From Cunninghamia lanceolata (lineage: Eukaryota; Streptophyta; Pinopsida; Cupressales; Cupressaceae), in assembly GCA_027924645.1 (NCBI GenBank), contig BSBN01000233.1, positions 8,698,501 to 8,762,500 on the forward strand: a DNA stretch of 64,000 bases. Direction: 5' to 3'. Both the position numbers and the translations under genes were made by a program. The notes beneath the pieces are model-generated. The model saw only the letters and a list, made by a program, of their open reading frames with translations, was not told the DNA's origin and ran no database searches. Shown here in pieces: positions 33,232 to 43,458 of the stretch (within the stretch, counting starts at the first letter, position 1; every line of letters starts with the position of its first letter).

Positions 33232-34011
33232 ATGCCTCCAAAAAATGTTGGCACTACTAGAGAGTTGCAAGAGATGAAGGAAAAACATGCTAGAGAGATG
33301 AGGGAGATGAAAGAGCTTACAAAAGCCCTTCAAGCTAGGCTTGCAACCTTGGAGACAAACAAAAGAAGGGAAGTGGAAGAAAGTGAACTAGAAGAAGAAG
33401 AGAATGGTGAAGAGTATGAAGATGTGGATGAAGATTTGAATCCTGAAGATCAGAGATTTGCAAAATTATTAGGGGCAGTCAAGAATGACAAACCTAAGGT
33501 AAAGATTGATGTTCCAAAGTATAATGGAAGTTTAAATGAGGAAGAGTTGCTTGATTGGATTGCTGCATTAGATAATCATTTTGAATGTGAGGAGGTTCCT
33601 AAGGAGCAGAAAGTAAAAATTGCAAAGACCAAATTGGGAGGTCATGCCTTGGTATGGTGGGATTACATACAATCAGAGAGGAGAAAGAATGGTAAGTCAA
33701 AGATTTCTTCATGGGACAAGATGGTAGCAAGGATTAAAGATAAATTCTTACCTAAGGATTATGAAGTTCAAATGTTTAAAAAGCTTCAATTTTTAAGACA
33801 AAAGGAAATGGATGTGAAGGCATATACTGAGGAATTTTATAAATTGAGTATGAGGTTTGGTCATCATGAGAATGAGGTTGAAAAGGTTGCTAGATACTTG
33901 GCTAGTTTGAGATTGAACATACAGGATAAATTAGTTTTGGCTAATCCTAGGAGTGTAGAAGATTGTTATCAAATGGAAATCAAGATTGAGGAGAAGATGA
34001 AAAGGAGATAG
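33232..34011 (+). CDS. Gypsy C gag (capsid part)
   Basis: The frame is 259 codons from MPPKNVGTT. A coiled, charged N-terminus (ELQEMKEKHAREMREMKEL) and an acidic linker are followed by the Retrotrans_gag core: KIDVPKYNGSLNEEELLDWI, ALVWWDYIQSERR, WDKMVARIKDKFLPKDY, VKAYTEEFYKLSMRFG and VARYLASLRLNIQDKL. Gag forms the particle in which reverse transcription takes place. The frame ends in TAG at 34009, ten bases before the next frame opens at 34021 in the same phase. The stop may be a mutation or a readthrough point. No other break is seen in this frame. Confidence 0.88.
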   Translation: MPPKNVGTTRELQEMKEKHAREMREMKELTKALQARLATLETNKRREVEESELEEEENGEEYEDVDEDLNPEDQRFAKLLGAVKNDKPKVKIDVPKYNGSLNEEELLDWIAALDNHFECEEVPKEQKVKIAKTKLGGHALVWWDYIQSERRKNGKSKISSWDKMVARIKDKFLPKDYEVQMFKKLQFLRQKEMDVKAYTEEFYKLSMRFGHHENEVEKVARYLASLRLNIQDKLVLANPRSVEDCYQMEIKIEEKMKRR

Positions 34012-34020
34012 GATAAGTCC

Positions 34021-35216
34021 ATGAGGGGAAGAGGTAGCACTATAAGGGGGAGAGAATCAGCCCCTACAACAAGGCAAACCAATGAGAATCAAGAAGAGCC
34101 TAGTAAAGGACAAGAGCAGTCTGATTTCAGGGGTGGATGGAAAGAAATAAGAGGCAAATTTGTAGGTGGTAGATGTTCTAATGTTTTCACTGGGAGATGT
34201 TATCATTGTAATGAAATTGGCCACATAGTATTCAAATGTCCAGAAAGGCAAGGTTCATCATCAAGAGGTGATAGGAAGAATGACAAGAGGGTTCAATATG
34301 TGCAAGAAGAGGAGGTAGTTGACAATATTAACTTGCCAATAGGGAGTGCAGCCCTAGTTCTAGATGGAGAATCATTGATGCTAAGGAGAATACTCTTGAA
34401 GACATCCAAGGACATGCTACAAAGGAGAGCTCTTTTTAGAACCAATTGCAAAAGCAAAGGTAAAATATGCAAGGTAGTAATAGATTCTGGTTCAATAGAT
34501 AATATGGTATCTCAGGAAATGGTGGATAAGTTGAAACTGGAAAGGATTCCTCATCAAAATCCTTACAAAGCATCTTGGGTGAGTGATAGTCAATCAGTTT
34601 TGGTATCTAAACAAGCATATGTTGATTTTCAGATTAGGGACTATCAGGATAGGGTTTTATGTGATATTTTGCCCATGGAATGTTGTCACCTACTTTTGGG
34701 TAGGCCATGGAAATTTGATAGGAGAGCATTGTATGATGGATATGCTAACACCCACACCATCAAGAAGGATGGGAGAACTTTTGTGATGACACCATTGCAG
34801 GAGAATGCTGCAACAAAGAAGGCAACCAAGGTCATCTTGATGGGAAAGAAAGAGTTTATGCAGATCAATGCATAAGAGACAAAAATAGTTGAGGATACCT
34901 TAGGGAGTGGGATTGCTAAGGATCAAAGTTTGAAGGTACTTTTAGTTTTGGATGATGGAGATCAAATGGATCAGCATAAGGTCAAAGAGCAGGTTTACAA
35001 GCAGCTATCAATTGATTAGGAAGACAAGGATGCTATCATAGTAGGGACAATATTTTGTTCTCTAGAACCAACAAGAGTTGAAAGGCAAACATATTCTTCC
35101 ATAACAACAGTACAAGAAGCATTAACCAAGGTTTCCCATGCAGGTGTTCAGACAGAGATGATAGTAAGAAAGAATGGCAAGCATAGGGTAGGTTTAGTCA
35201 CTCATGGCAAGGTGTG
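34021..35216 (+). pseudogene. Gypsy C nucleocapsid and protease part
   Basis: It is in phase with the gag. A basic stretch (MRGRGSTIRGRE) is followed by the CCHC knuckle CYHCNEIGHIVFKCPE near 34198, then by a retropepsin-like domain with VVIDSGSIDNMVSQEMVDKL near 34470 and CCHLLLGRPWKFDRRALYD near 34680. The D-S-G active-site triplet is present. The frame is open for 284 codons to 34875, then continues with stops (near 35018 and 35216) through KVSHAGVQTEMIVRKNGKH. Nothing polymerase-like follows before the 3' LTR. Confidence 0.85.
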
Positions 35217-35371
35217 AGTAGAGCATACAACACTGGGCATGAGTCTTTGATTCCATGGAAGCAGGTTGCAGTCCAGAGATCATGGGGAAGACATGAGACA
35301 ACAGAGGATAAAGGTAGAACAAAACAAAGACTTAACTCATGGGGCATGAGTTCTTTTGTCGGTAGGGTGTA

Positions 35372-36850
35372 TGGTGTAGGAGCAACTAATCCACAGTGGC
35401 CTCCATGAGGCATTCAACTATTTGATGTTCATTTTGTTGCTTTCCATAAGGTCCTAGAAGACCATTCATGTAATAAGGACTGTTTGACCAATGCATGTCA
35501 TTTTAGTTTGTATCTAAGTTTATGTTGTAAGTTCCAAGGATACTTGTTGATCTATAATCACAAAGGTTGTTAGGCAGTTGGAGGTTGTTAGATCTCCGAG
35601 CCGCTTGGAGTCAAGTCTATACTACTGAGGGTGAGTAGATAAATGCCCAAGATCATCGAATGTAATCAGTAGTAGTTGAGATTAGAAAGATCTGAGAGGA
35701 GTGTGATATGTAATTGTGAAACAAAGCATCTGTGTATGCACATTTCTGAAAGGCATTATAAACAAAGTCCTGTTCTGTGTATCTTTCTGTCATTCAATTT
35801 CTTTAGGTTTTCTTTGTGTAGTCGATTTACTATTTTGTGGCTGAGATAGATTCTTAATCCATTCCACAGGTTAGACTTCTTTGAAATTGGTGGAATGGTT
35901 GTATAGTTTGTTTTTGTGTTTTTCATTTTGTTTGTTTGTGTTTACAGGATCGCGTACAAGATGCATTGATAGATCCTAGCATTTGTCATGTGCTAGATTG
36001 TTGGAGAAATGGGTGTGTGAAGTTATACGGTTTGCAGAGGTTCAGATCAACAAAGATTTGTGTTGTTTCTCTGAGTATACATTCTATGTGTATATCGCTA
36101 ATGTATGTCAGGGTTCATTTCATGTGTATCTCATAATTGTATGTTCGTGTGTATGTCGCAAAAGTATCTTGTGTATGGTTAAGTTCTGCATTGGGGTGAC
36201 AAAAGGTGCCAGAGTGAGAAAGTTGAAAGCTTCTAATCTGGGAAGTCTGACCAATAGTGTATTGGCATACAAAGGAAGTCAACGTTCAGTCCCACCGAAT
36301 GCATATTCAAAATGCATGTTGCGAATGTACATTACGAATGTACATCAGGTTAGATACAAGGAAAGTCAACGGTCAATTTCACTAAATGCATATTCTAAAT
36401 GCATGTTCCAAATGCATGTTCTAAATATATGTGGAGAATGCATCTTCTGAATGTATATTGAAAATATACATTGCGCATATACATTGTGTTAGATGCAAGA
36501 GGCGACCGGTAGCGACGGTGAAGGAAACTGGTGATCACAAGTCAGCGAAGTAAATTCAAGCTATTCCATTGGTGTATTAGGAGCACATGCAAAGCACTCA
36601 CCAATGAGGAAGGTCACACTAAATGTATATTACAATTGTATATCATAAATGTATATCTTGAATGTACATTGAAGAATGTATCTCTCGGCAGATACAAAGT
36701 TGAAGACATACATCAGGGAGAGTTGAGCGTCAGAAAGATAAAGGGTAAGGTGGCTATTAGGGAATGTTTGGCTGATGAAGAGAAGATCACCAAGACATGG
36801 ACCACCCTCTCACCAATCAGTTTGCATGACAGAGTTTTGGCTCTGCATCA
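35372..36850 (+). repeat. 3' LTR of gypsy C
   Basis: It starts TGGTGTAGGAGC and ends CTCTGCATCA, directly followed by GATAT. It is 1479 bp, about 58 bp longer than the 5' copy. No strong polypurine run precedes it (GTCGGTAGGGTGTA only), so the tract has decayed or is atypical. Confidence 0.9.
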
Positions 36851-36855
36851 GATAT
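36851..36855 (+). repeat. Target-site duplication GATAT, right of gypsy C
   Basis: It directly follows the LTR end and matches 31699-31703. It lies within the LINE ORF2 reading frame. Confidence 0.85.
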
Positions 36856-39800
36856 TATGGCATTGGCACCAACACAGCCAATTTTCAAATTGCTGACCAT
36901 GGTTGGCAAGGGCATTAGCAACTCCATTTCCCTCCCTATAAATGTGGGAGAAATCAACCATAGGAATACCTTGAATAAGGTTTTGGATATCAGTAATGAT
37001 GTCTTTAAGGCACTACCCACACATAGAAACCTTGGTGACGACATCAATTATGACTTTCAAATCTCCCTCTATATGCAAATTTTGAATACCCAAGGTGATC
37101 GCTAGTTTAACACCCCATAAAAGAGCTGAGGCCTCAACAAAATTATTACTTTGGAGACCTAAACCCCCTGCATAGGTAGCAACAAGCTCTCCTCTGTCAT
37201 TCCTAATAACCCCACCACCACTAGCCGTACCATTAGATTTTGAAGCCCCATCAAAATTTAATTTGAGCCAACCAGACTTCGGGGGGTCCACCTGGTATGT
37301 AACCTCTAAAGCTGTTTAGAGTTATCAAAGGTAGGGATTTGATTACGTATCCCCCAATTAGCATCCATACTTTACTCATGTTGGGTGAGAGGTTTGTCAG
37401 CAGTCTTAACATGAGAATTGGTCACACTTTCAATAAGAATCTTAGAGAGAGAATAGTAGACTTGAGAATGATCTTTGATAGCCTCCCTAAAAATTCTGTT
37501 ATTCCTTTCCTTCCACAGAATCCAACCAATAAAGGGAAGGGTTTGGTTCCAAAGCTCCACTAACCACGGTTGAGAGAAAGGAGGGATCCAGTTAGCAATG
37601 ACTTCCCTAATATCCTTATTACAAACCCATTGCAGGCCAAAGTTCAGAAGCACTCTACTCCACATATCTCTAGCAAAGTCACAATGTAGAATTAGATGGG
37701 GAATAGTTTCCTCTTCCTTGAGGCACATGACACATCTATTAACCAGATAAAAACCTCTTCTTTGAAGATTGTCTTGGGTTAAAATTCTATTATGGACCAC
37801 TGCCCACCAAAAAAAATTGACTTTAGGGATAAGTTTATGATTCCAGACTTTCCTCCAAAGCTCATCTCTGTGGTCTTCCTTAATTAGCAGATGGTAAGTA
37901 CATTTGACTGAGAAGAGGCCTTTTTTATCTGTAGTCCAAAGTAACTCATCTGGTCTTGGAAAAAGGGGGATTCGAGATCCCAAAAGCATCTGTTGTATAT
38001 CATTCATTCAAAGGAGAAGATCAGGTCGATTGTTACAACACTCGAGAAAGTTTTTCCACTGTCTGATTCCATATCCTTGTTGGATATAATCACAAACTTT
38101 AGTACCAAAAAACTATTTGGCAATAACAACAACTACTTCATTGCCCTCTTGAATGGACAAAACTTTGTCAGCCAACCAAAGATCCTCCCAAAAGTTTATG
38201 AGGGTACCATCCCCAAGTTTCCATTTTAACCCCTTCTTGATTAAGCTCATGGATTTGATCATTTTATTCCAAATCACTGACTTGAGGAAGACCCTCTTGA
38301 TGAAGGAAATTATAGTTGACAAAACCCTATAGATATTTAGCTTTCATAATTTCCCCCTAGTCTTTATTGTTACTGATAAGATTCCAATAGATTTTAGATA
38401 ATAGGGCTTTGTTCATATTTTGAATATTTCTAATATTTAGACCACCATGAGTTTTAGGGAGGCAGACCTTTTCCCATTTGACCAAGGACATTCTCTTCTT
38501 TTCTTCCACTCTTGTCCACAAAAAAGTTCTTTGGATCTGCTCTAGTTTGTCAGCTATATACTTAGGCATTTTAAAAGAGAGATAAAGTAAGTGGGAATAC
38601 CTTGAAGGGAGGCACGAAGAAGTTGCAATTTTCCAGCACTACTCAGGAGCTTTCCTTTCCATCCCACCAATTTCTTTTGGGTTCTTTCTAAGATACTGTT
38701 CTAAAAACCCTATTCTACTTCCTTGATGGTTAAAGGGAGACCAAGGTAGACTAAAGGTAACTCTACAGCAACACATCCAAGGATATTAATAATTTTCCTT
38801 TGAAGGTCCCCCAGACTATTGAAGAAGAAAACATTACTCTTTTGGAAATTGATGTGTTGACCAGAAGCCTTGGCATAGTCATTGAGGAGTTTTTTCCAGC
38901 TTCAAGCTTCCAAAACTGAGGAGATGCCAAAGAGAATGGTGTTATCCACAAACCGCTGTATAGACATTGGAGGGAGAGTAGAGGCTGGCTTTATCCCAAC
39001 TATTTCCTTGGAATTGATCTTAGAATGTACAGACCTTCTAAGAGCTTCAGCCAACATGATAAAGAGGTAGGGGGATAGAGGATTCCCCTGGCCTAATGCC
39101 TCTTGTGGGAGAGAAGAAACCTCTAGGAACCTCATTGACAAGAACTGAGAACTTAGTAGTGGTGACAACTTCTCGGATAAGGAGGGACACTTTTTCATTA
39201 AAGCCAAACTTATGAATAACTTTAAATAAGAACTATCAAGAGACTCTATCATAAGCTTTGGATATATCAAGCTTAAGAACCATACCTGGGATCCTGCTTT
39301 TCTCCATAGAGTGGATAATTTCATGGGTGGTAATAATAGCATCTAATATCTGTCTTCTAGGAACAAATCCTTTTTGAGAAGAGGAAATGATTTTATCAAG
39401 AAGGGGTTGAAATCTAAACACAAGTAACTTGGTGCATATCTTGTACACAATGTTGCACAGACTATTAGGTCTAAAATTAGCAAGCGACTCAGGGTTGGGT
39501 TTCTTAGGGACCATAACAATAAAAGTGTTGTAAAACTATTTTAGGAGTTTCCCCGTTATGAAGAAATCTATGACAACAGCAGTAACATCATATCTGATAA
39601 TGTCCCAAAACTCTTGGAAGAATATTTGAGGGAAACCATCAAGGCCTAGGGCTTTAAAGGGGCCCATAGAGAATAAAACCCACTGGAGCTCTTCTGTAGA
39701 AATAGGTTTTAAAATGTTAGCATTATCTTCCTCAGAAATCAGAGTAGGAATATTATTGAACTAATCCATAACCGGCCTATTATCAACATTGACAACTTGT

Positions 39801-41025
39801 TCGACAACAAGTCCTGAAAGAAACTAACCACCTGATTACCAATCTCCTTATCATCAGTAATCTCACTACCATCTTCCAAACATAGTTTAGAGATAGTATT
39901 GGACTTTTTGTGTTTCATAGCTAAAAGGTGGAAAAAAGTAGTATTACGATCTCCTTCCTTCAGCCACTAGATTCAAGACTTCTGTTTCCAATAGAGCTCC
40001 TCTCTATTCATAATATTCTTCCAATCCATGATTAATTTGTTTTCTATTTGAGCAGTGTCCTCAAAAAAATCCCCTTGAGCTATTCTAGTTTCAATATCAG
40101 CCAATTTTCCAGAAATGATATTCTTCTGGCAAAACACATTTCCAAAACTATACTTATTCTACCCTTGAACCTCTCTCTTAATATGCAAGAGTTTCTTATC
40201 CAGTCTAAACATAGGGGTACCCTACACCTAGAGCTGCCACCACCTTGAGAGAAGACTTCTAAAATCCTAGTGTTTGATCCACATTACTTCAAATTTGAAA
40301 GGGAAGGGTCCCTTATTTTGTTGTTCAACCCAATTTAGAAGAATAGGATTATTATCAAAGATAGTCCCTAGGAGGGAAGAAAGTTTAAGGGTGAGATTGT
40401 TATCCCAAATGTTGGAGATAAAGAACCTATCCAACTTAACTTGGATCATTTGATCTCCTCTTCTTCTGTTAGTCCATGTATAGTTTTGATTTAGCAACTC
40501 CATATCCAAGAGCCCAAATGTATTGGTAAATTTAGCTAAATCAAGCTTACTATCAAAGTAGTCAAGAATGCCCCCAGTCTTCTCAAAGGGGTATAAAGAG
40601 GAGTTCAAATCTCCCGCCAGCATCCAAAGGGAGTCAGGAGTAGAGGAGATGTGAACAGATAGATCCTTCCTTAGATTTTTCCTCAACACCCTAGTGTTTA
40701 GGGCATATATATTGACCAAGGTCCAATTGCATGAAGGTAAAGAAAAATTAATTATAAGACAATGTTTATTAAGGAAGGTCATCATACCTCCAACCCTAGC
40801 TTTATTCCACATCATGACAATCCCCCCTGATGCACCAACAACAGGACTAATACAGTAGGTGGCATTGGGCCAGATCCTATCGGCAATCATTTTGAAGCTT
40901 TCCTCTAACATTTTAACTTCCTGGAGTAAGAGAATATCAAATTTTTGATATAGAATATAGTTTTTGACTTCAAACTATCTTGAAGGACTATTAAGGCCCC
41001 TCATATTCCATGCCAAAATCCTCAT
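36851..41025 (-). pseudogene. LINE ORF2: endonuclease, reverse transcriptase, RNase H
   Basis: The start ATG at 41025 overlaps the ORF1 stop (ATGA). Domains in order: AP-type endonuclease beginning RILAWNMRGLNSPSR with LLLQEVK, and LWMLAGDLNSSLYPFEKTGG and VKLDRFFIS (41025-40270); reverse transcriptase with ANFRPNSLCNIVYKICTKLL, SSQKGFVPRRQI, VLKLDISKAYDRVS (39510-39240), GNPLSPYLFIMLAEAL and an FVDNTILFG box near 38950; zf-RVT with FFWWAVVHNRILTQDNL and CVMCLKEEETIPHLILHC (37800-37680); RNase H with LNFDGASKSNGTASGGGVIR (37255). The catalytic FADD box reads FVDN, so one essential aspartate is lost. Several stops and frameshifts are present. Confidence 0.92.
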
Positions 41026-41323
41026 TTAAATAATTTTTCGGAGTGAATCTCCAGTGTCTTTTGTTTTCCACTGGCTATCTCCCTGGCTACGTCCCTTTGC
41101 TTTGTTTCCCTTAATGATGGCCTCCCTAATTTGGGGTCTACTCCCACATCAGCAGACTCCTTTGGCTTATGACCCCTCTTCTTTGAAGTAATCCACCCTT
41201 CTTGGTCACTATGAGTTTCACTGGACCCCACTCCGGGGGAAAGTGGAGTTGGACCCAAGTTCAGTCTCAGAGATAACTGAGAGTTTATCCTTTAAGAGAT
41301 TCTTCATTGTGAGTATCATTAGA
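41022..41323 (-). pseudogene. C-terminal part of LINE ORF1
   Basis: An open stretch at 41022-41258 (WITSKKRGHKPKESADVG, basic and serine-rich) ends in TGA at 41022-41024, overlapping the ORF2 start. It is the continuation of the frame found at 52090-53211 once the 41329-52084 LARD is removed. The role is probably RNA binding as part of the LINE particle. Confidence 0.7.
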
Positions 41324-41328
41324 CCTTG
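41324..41328 (+). repeat. Target-site duplication CCTTG, left of the second LARD
   Basis: It directly precedes the TGATG LTR edge. The partner is at 52085-52089. Confidence 0.88.
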
Positions 41329-41827
41329 TGATGTAGTGGCTTAGTTCACATTGACAGATTCCATGTTCATTTGCAAACATGCATCTAAAAATAAATTAAA
41401 ACACAGAAAATATTGAAATGCTAACCAACAACACAGCAGAATCCCTTTATATTTTAGAGAAATAAATATTTACAAATCTTATTTGTTTCAGCTCCAGAAA
41501 GAGCTCTATAACAAACTCGTCTCCTCCTAAACACTCCCCCTTGGAAGATAACTATATCCCCCTTTTAAATCATTCGCTGCTTATCTACAACAATTTGCCT
41601 AGAAAGACTCCTAATTCCCCTCTAACTCCCCCAAAATAAAGAACATGTATTAACAACTGCTCCTAACCGGTAGAGCAGTTACAATAGTCCCAAAAAATAT
41701 AGCTAGAAGAATCAGTTAGGTCACTAATTTACTAGAATCAGTTTACAACAGTAAATCATGGCATGTTTGTCTCATTTCACCATAATCAGTTTGCACCCGT
41801 AAGTCAAGGCATGGATGGTCCGCATCA
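41329..41827 (-). repeat. 3' LTR of the second LARD
   Basis: Nearly identical to 51589-52084, sharing for example GATTCCATGTTCATTTGCAA and AATAAATATTTACAAATCTT. Differences are mostly single transitions, so this insertion looks fairly young. Confidence 0.93.
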
Positions 41828-41843
41828 TTCTCCCCTTCCTTTT
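41828..41843 (-). promoter_or_regulatory. Polypurine tract of the second LARD
   Basis: On the minus strand AAAAGGAAGGGGAGAA stands directly before the TGATG that opens the 3' LTR. Confidence 0.85.
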
Positions 41844-42029
41844 AGAAATTTTGAACCTCCTAGTTCAAAGATAAACTTATATGACAACATTTTAACACAT
41901 AACACAATAAGAAACCTAAAGACTCAACTATTATATTTATTTTATTTTTTTCAGATGCAGGATTGTTTCTACCCTAGGACGCTACTGCATCAAATAGGAC
42001 ACTAATGCATCAAACATCCAAGTGTTTAG
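41844..42029 (-). other. Second LARD interior, left of copia 2
   Basis: A short AT-rich piece without a gene. Two copies of CTACTGCATCAAATAGGACA-like sequence stand near 41980-42010. It ends at TTTAG, where copia 2 entered. Confidence 0.6.
42025..42029 (+). repeat. Target-site duplication TTTAG, left of copia 2
   Basis: It directly precedes the TGTTGC LTR start. The partner copy is at 49321-49325. Confidence 0.92.
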
Positions 42030-43403
42030 TGTTGCAAGTATGGGCCTAACCGGTGTTGTCATTGATGTTAACATACTCCTATTGCATTGATGATAAGGAT
42101 TAGATGAGCTGTGTGCTAAGGATATTGAGAAAATTAGTCCTAATTAGGAATAGAGAAGAACAGTGAAGACAGTGAGGTAAAGATCCTAGCTAAGATGAAG
42201 ATCAGAGGGTACGCTTCAAAGGGTTTGTATATATGTGTCTTAAGATGATTCAGTGAAGATCTCAGAGGTCCGCATGAAGATCTAAAGAAGTTATGGCCAC
42301 TTAAGTAAAACCGGTTCTGGTAGATGTTCAGAGGTGACAGAGTGATACATATAGGTCTGGTGAGATCCGAAAATGAAATATCATGTTCTGTGGATTTGGT
42401 GGAGTGTTTAGGAAGTCAATTTGAAGTGACAACACAATTGGTTCATGGTCTGGAGGTCCATAAGCATCTATTCCAATATGACAATGATGACAGACTGTGT
42501 TCTTGAGGTTCCGGATGAAGAAGAGAATGATTTCAGTAAGCAAAAGTAGTGTGGATGTTCTTGGTGATTCAGGCAAGCTTGTGGAGGTCCTTGGACTATG
42601 TCTAGTTCGTATTGGTGGTATGCATTGAAGATTGAGCTCATAATTGAAGATTTACTTCTGATGATGATGTTCTTCTTAAGTCTAGCCTACCGAATGAGTT
42701 ACACATCCTGTAGATGATCTGGAAGGTGTCCTGTGAATAATGGCATGTTCCCAAAGAAAGATTGAAGTCTCAGATCTGTGTGGCCGACAATATGTTGATC
42801 CACATGAAGTCTTTTTGTAATAAGTCATGTTGTATTTATGTATTTGCTCTGTAATGTATGCCGACTTGGATGATAATTCCTAAGTCGATGTCTTGTATAA
42901 ATAAGGAGTTGTAAAGTCATTTCAATGGTATCATCGAGATGAGAGAGTGGTAGAGAGGAGGAAAGCGAAATGTAGAGTAGAAGTATTGGGCTTAAATGGA
43001 ACTGACTCAAGCATGGTGAAGATGTTATTCTTCAGTTCAAATATGTAATACTTATTATTCTGTAGACAATGTGTCTCTTATAGGCAGTGGGCCTCTTGTG
43101 AGCAGTGTGCTCAGGCAGTGAGCCCTAATTGGCATGTGCCATTTTGTTCTATCTATTCTTCTAACAGAGAATACAATCTTGGGTTAGTCACTCTGTGGTT
43201 TTTCCCTTAACCAGGTTTTCCATGTCAAAATTTTGGTGTCTTATGTGTTAATGTGCTTCTTCTCTTGATGTAATGCATTGTGTTTCCATGATTGATTTAT
43301 TATTATGCTGCTAAATTAGAAAGTGAATTTAAGTGTTTAATTGGAAGAAAGTTTTGGACAACTGATTCACCCCCCCTCTTAGTTGTTTGTCCTGAATCTA
43401 ACA
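42030..43403 (+). repeat. 5' LTR of copia 2
   Basis: It runs from TGTTGCAAGTAT to AATCTAACA and matches 47945-49320 closely. A TATA-type box, TATAAATAA, lies at 42896-42904, 866 bp from the LTR start, the same offset as in the 3' LTR. Confidence 0.95.
42896..42904 (+). promoter_or_regulatory. TATA-type box in the copia 2 5' LTR
   Basis: TATAAATAA is conserved at the same offset in the other LTR (48811-48819). Its placement in the last 40% of the LTR would suit a U3/R boundary shortly downstream. Confidence 0.6.
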
Positions 43404-43405
43404 AT

Positions 43406-43417
43406 TGGTATCAGATC
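43406..43417 (+). promoter_or_regulatory. Primer-binding site of copia 2
   Basis: TGGTATCAGATC follows the LTR end by two bases. It matches the initiator tRNA-Met complement for the first ten bases. Confidence 0.9.
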
Positions 43418-43458
43418 TAAGTTCCTCTAAAAGAGCTTAACCACTTGAGGAGATTAGG

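Larger units (their letters stand above)
31704..36850 (+). mobile_element. Gypsy C: gag-protease LTR element without polymerase
   Basis: Two LTRs (31704-33124 and 35372-36850), an initiator tRNA-Met primer site, a gag, a zinc knuckle and a retropepsin are present. The interior is only about 2.25 kb and holds no reverse transcriptase, RNase H or integrase. GATAT flanks both sides. It lies inside the LINE ORF2. It belongs to the same broad group as gypsy A by gag and protease phrases. It is either an internally deleted copy or a member of a stable gag-only lineage. Confidence 0.88.

Noticed and set aside
34009..34021. Programmed readthrough or frameshift between the gypsy C frames as an established fact.
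   Set aside because: One copy cannot separate a functional stop from a mutation; it is listed only as a possibility.
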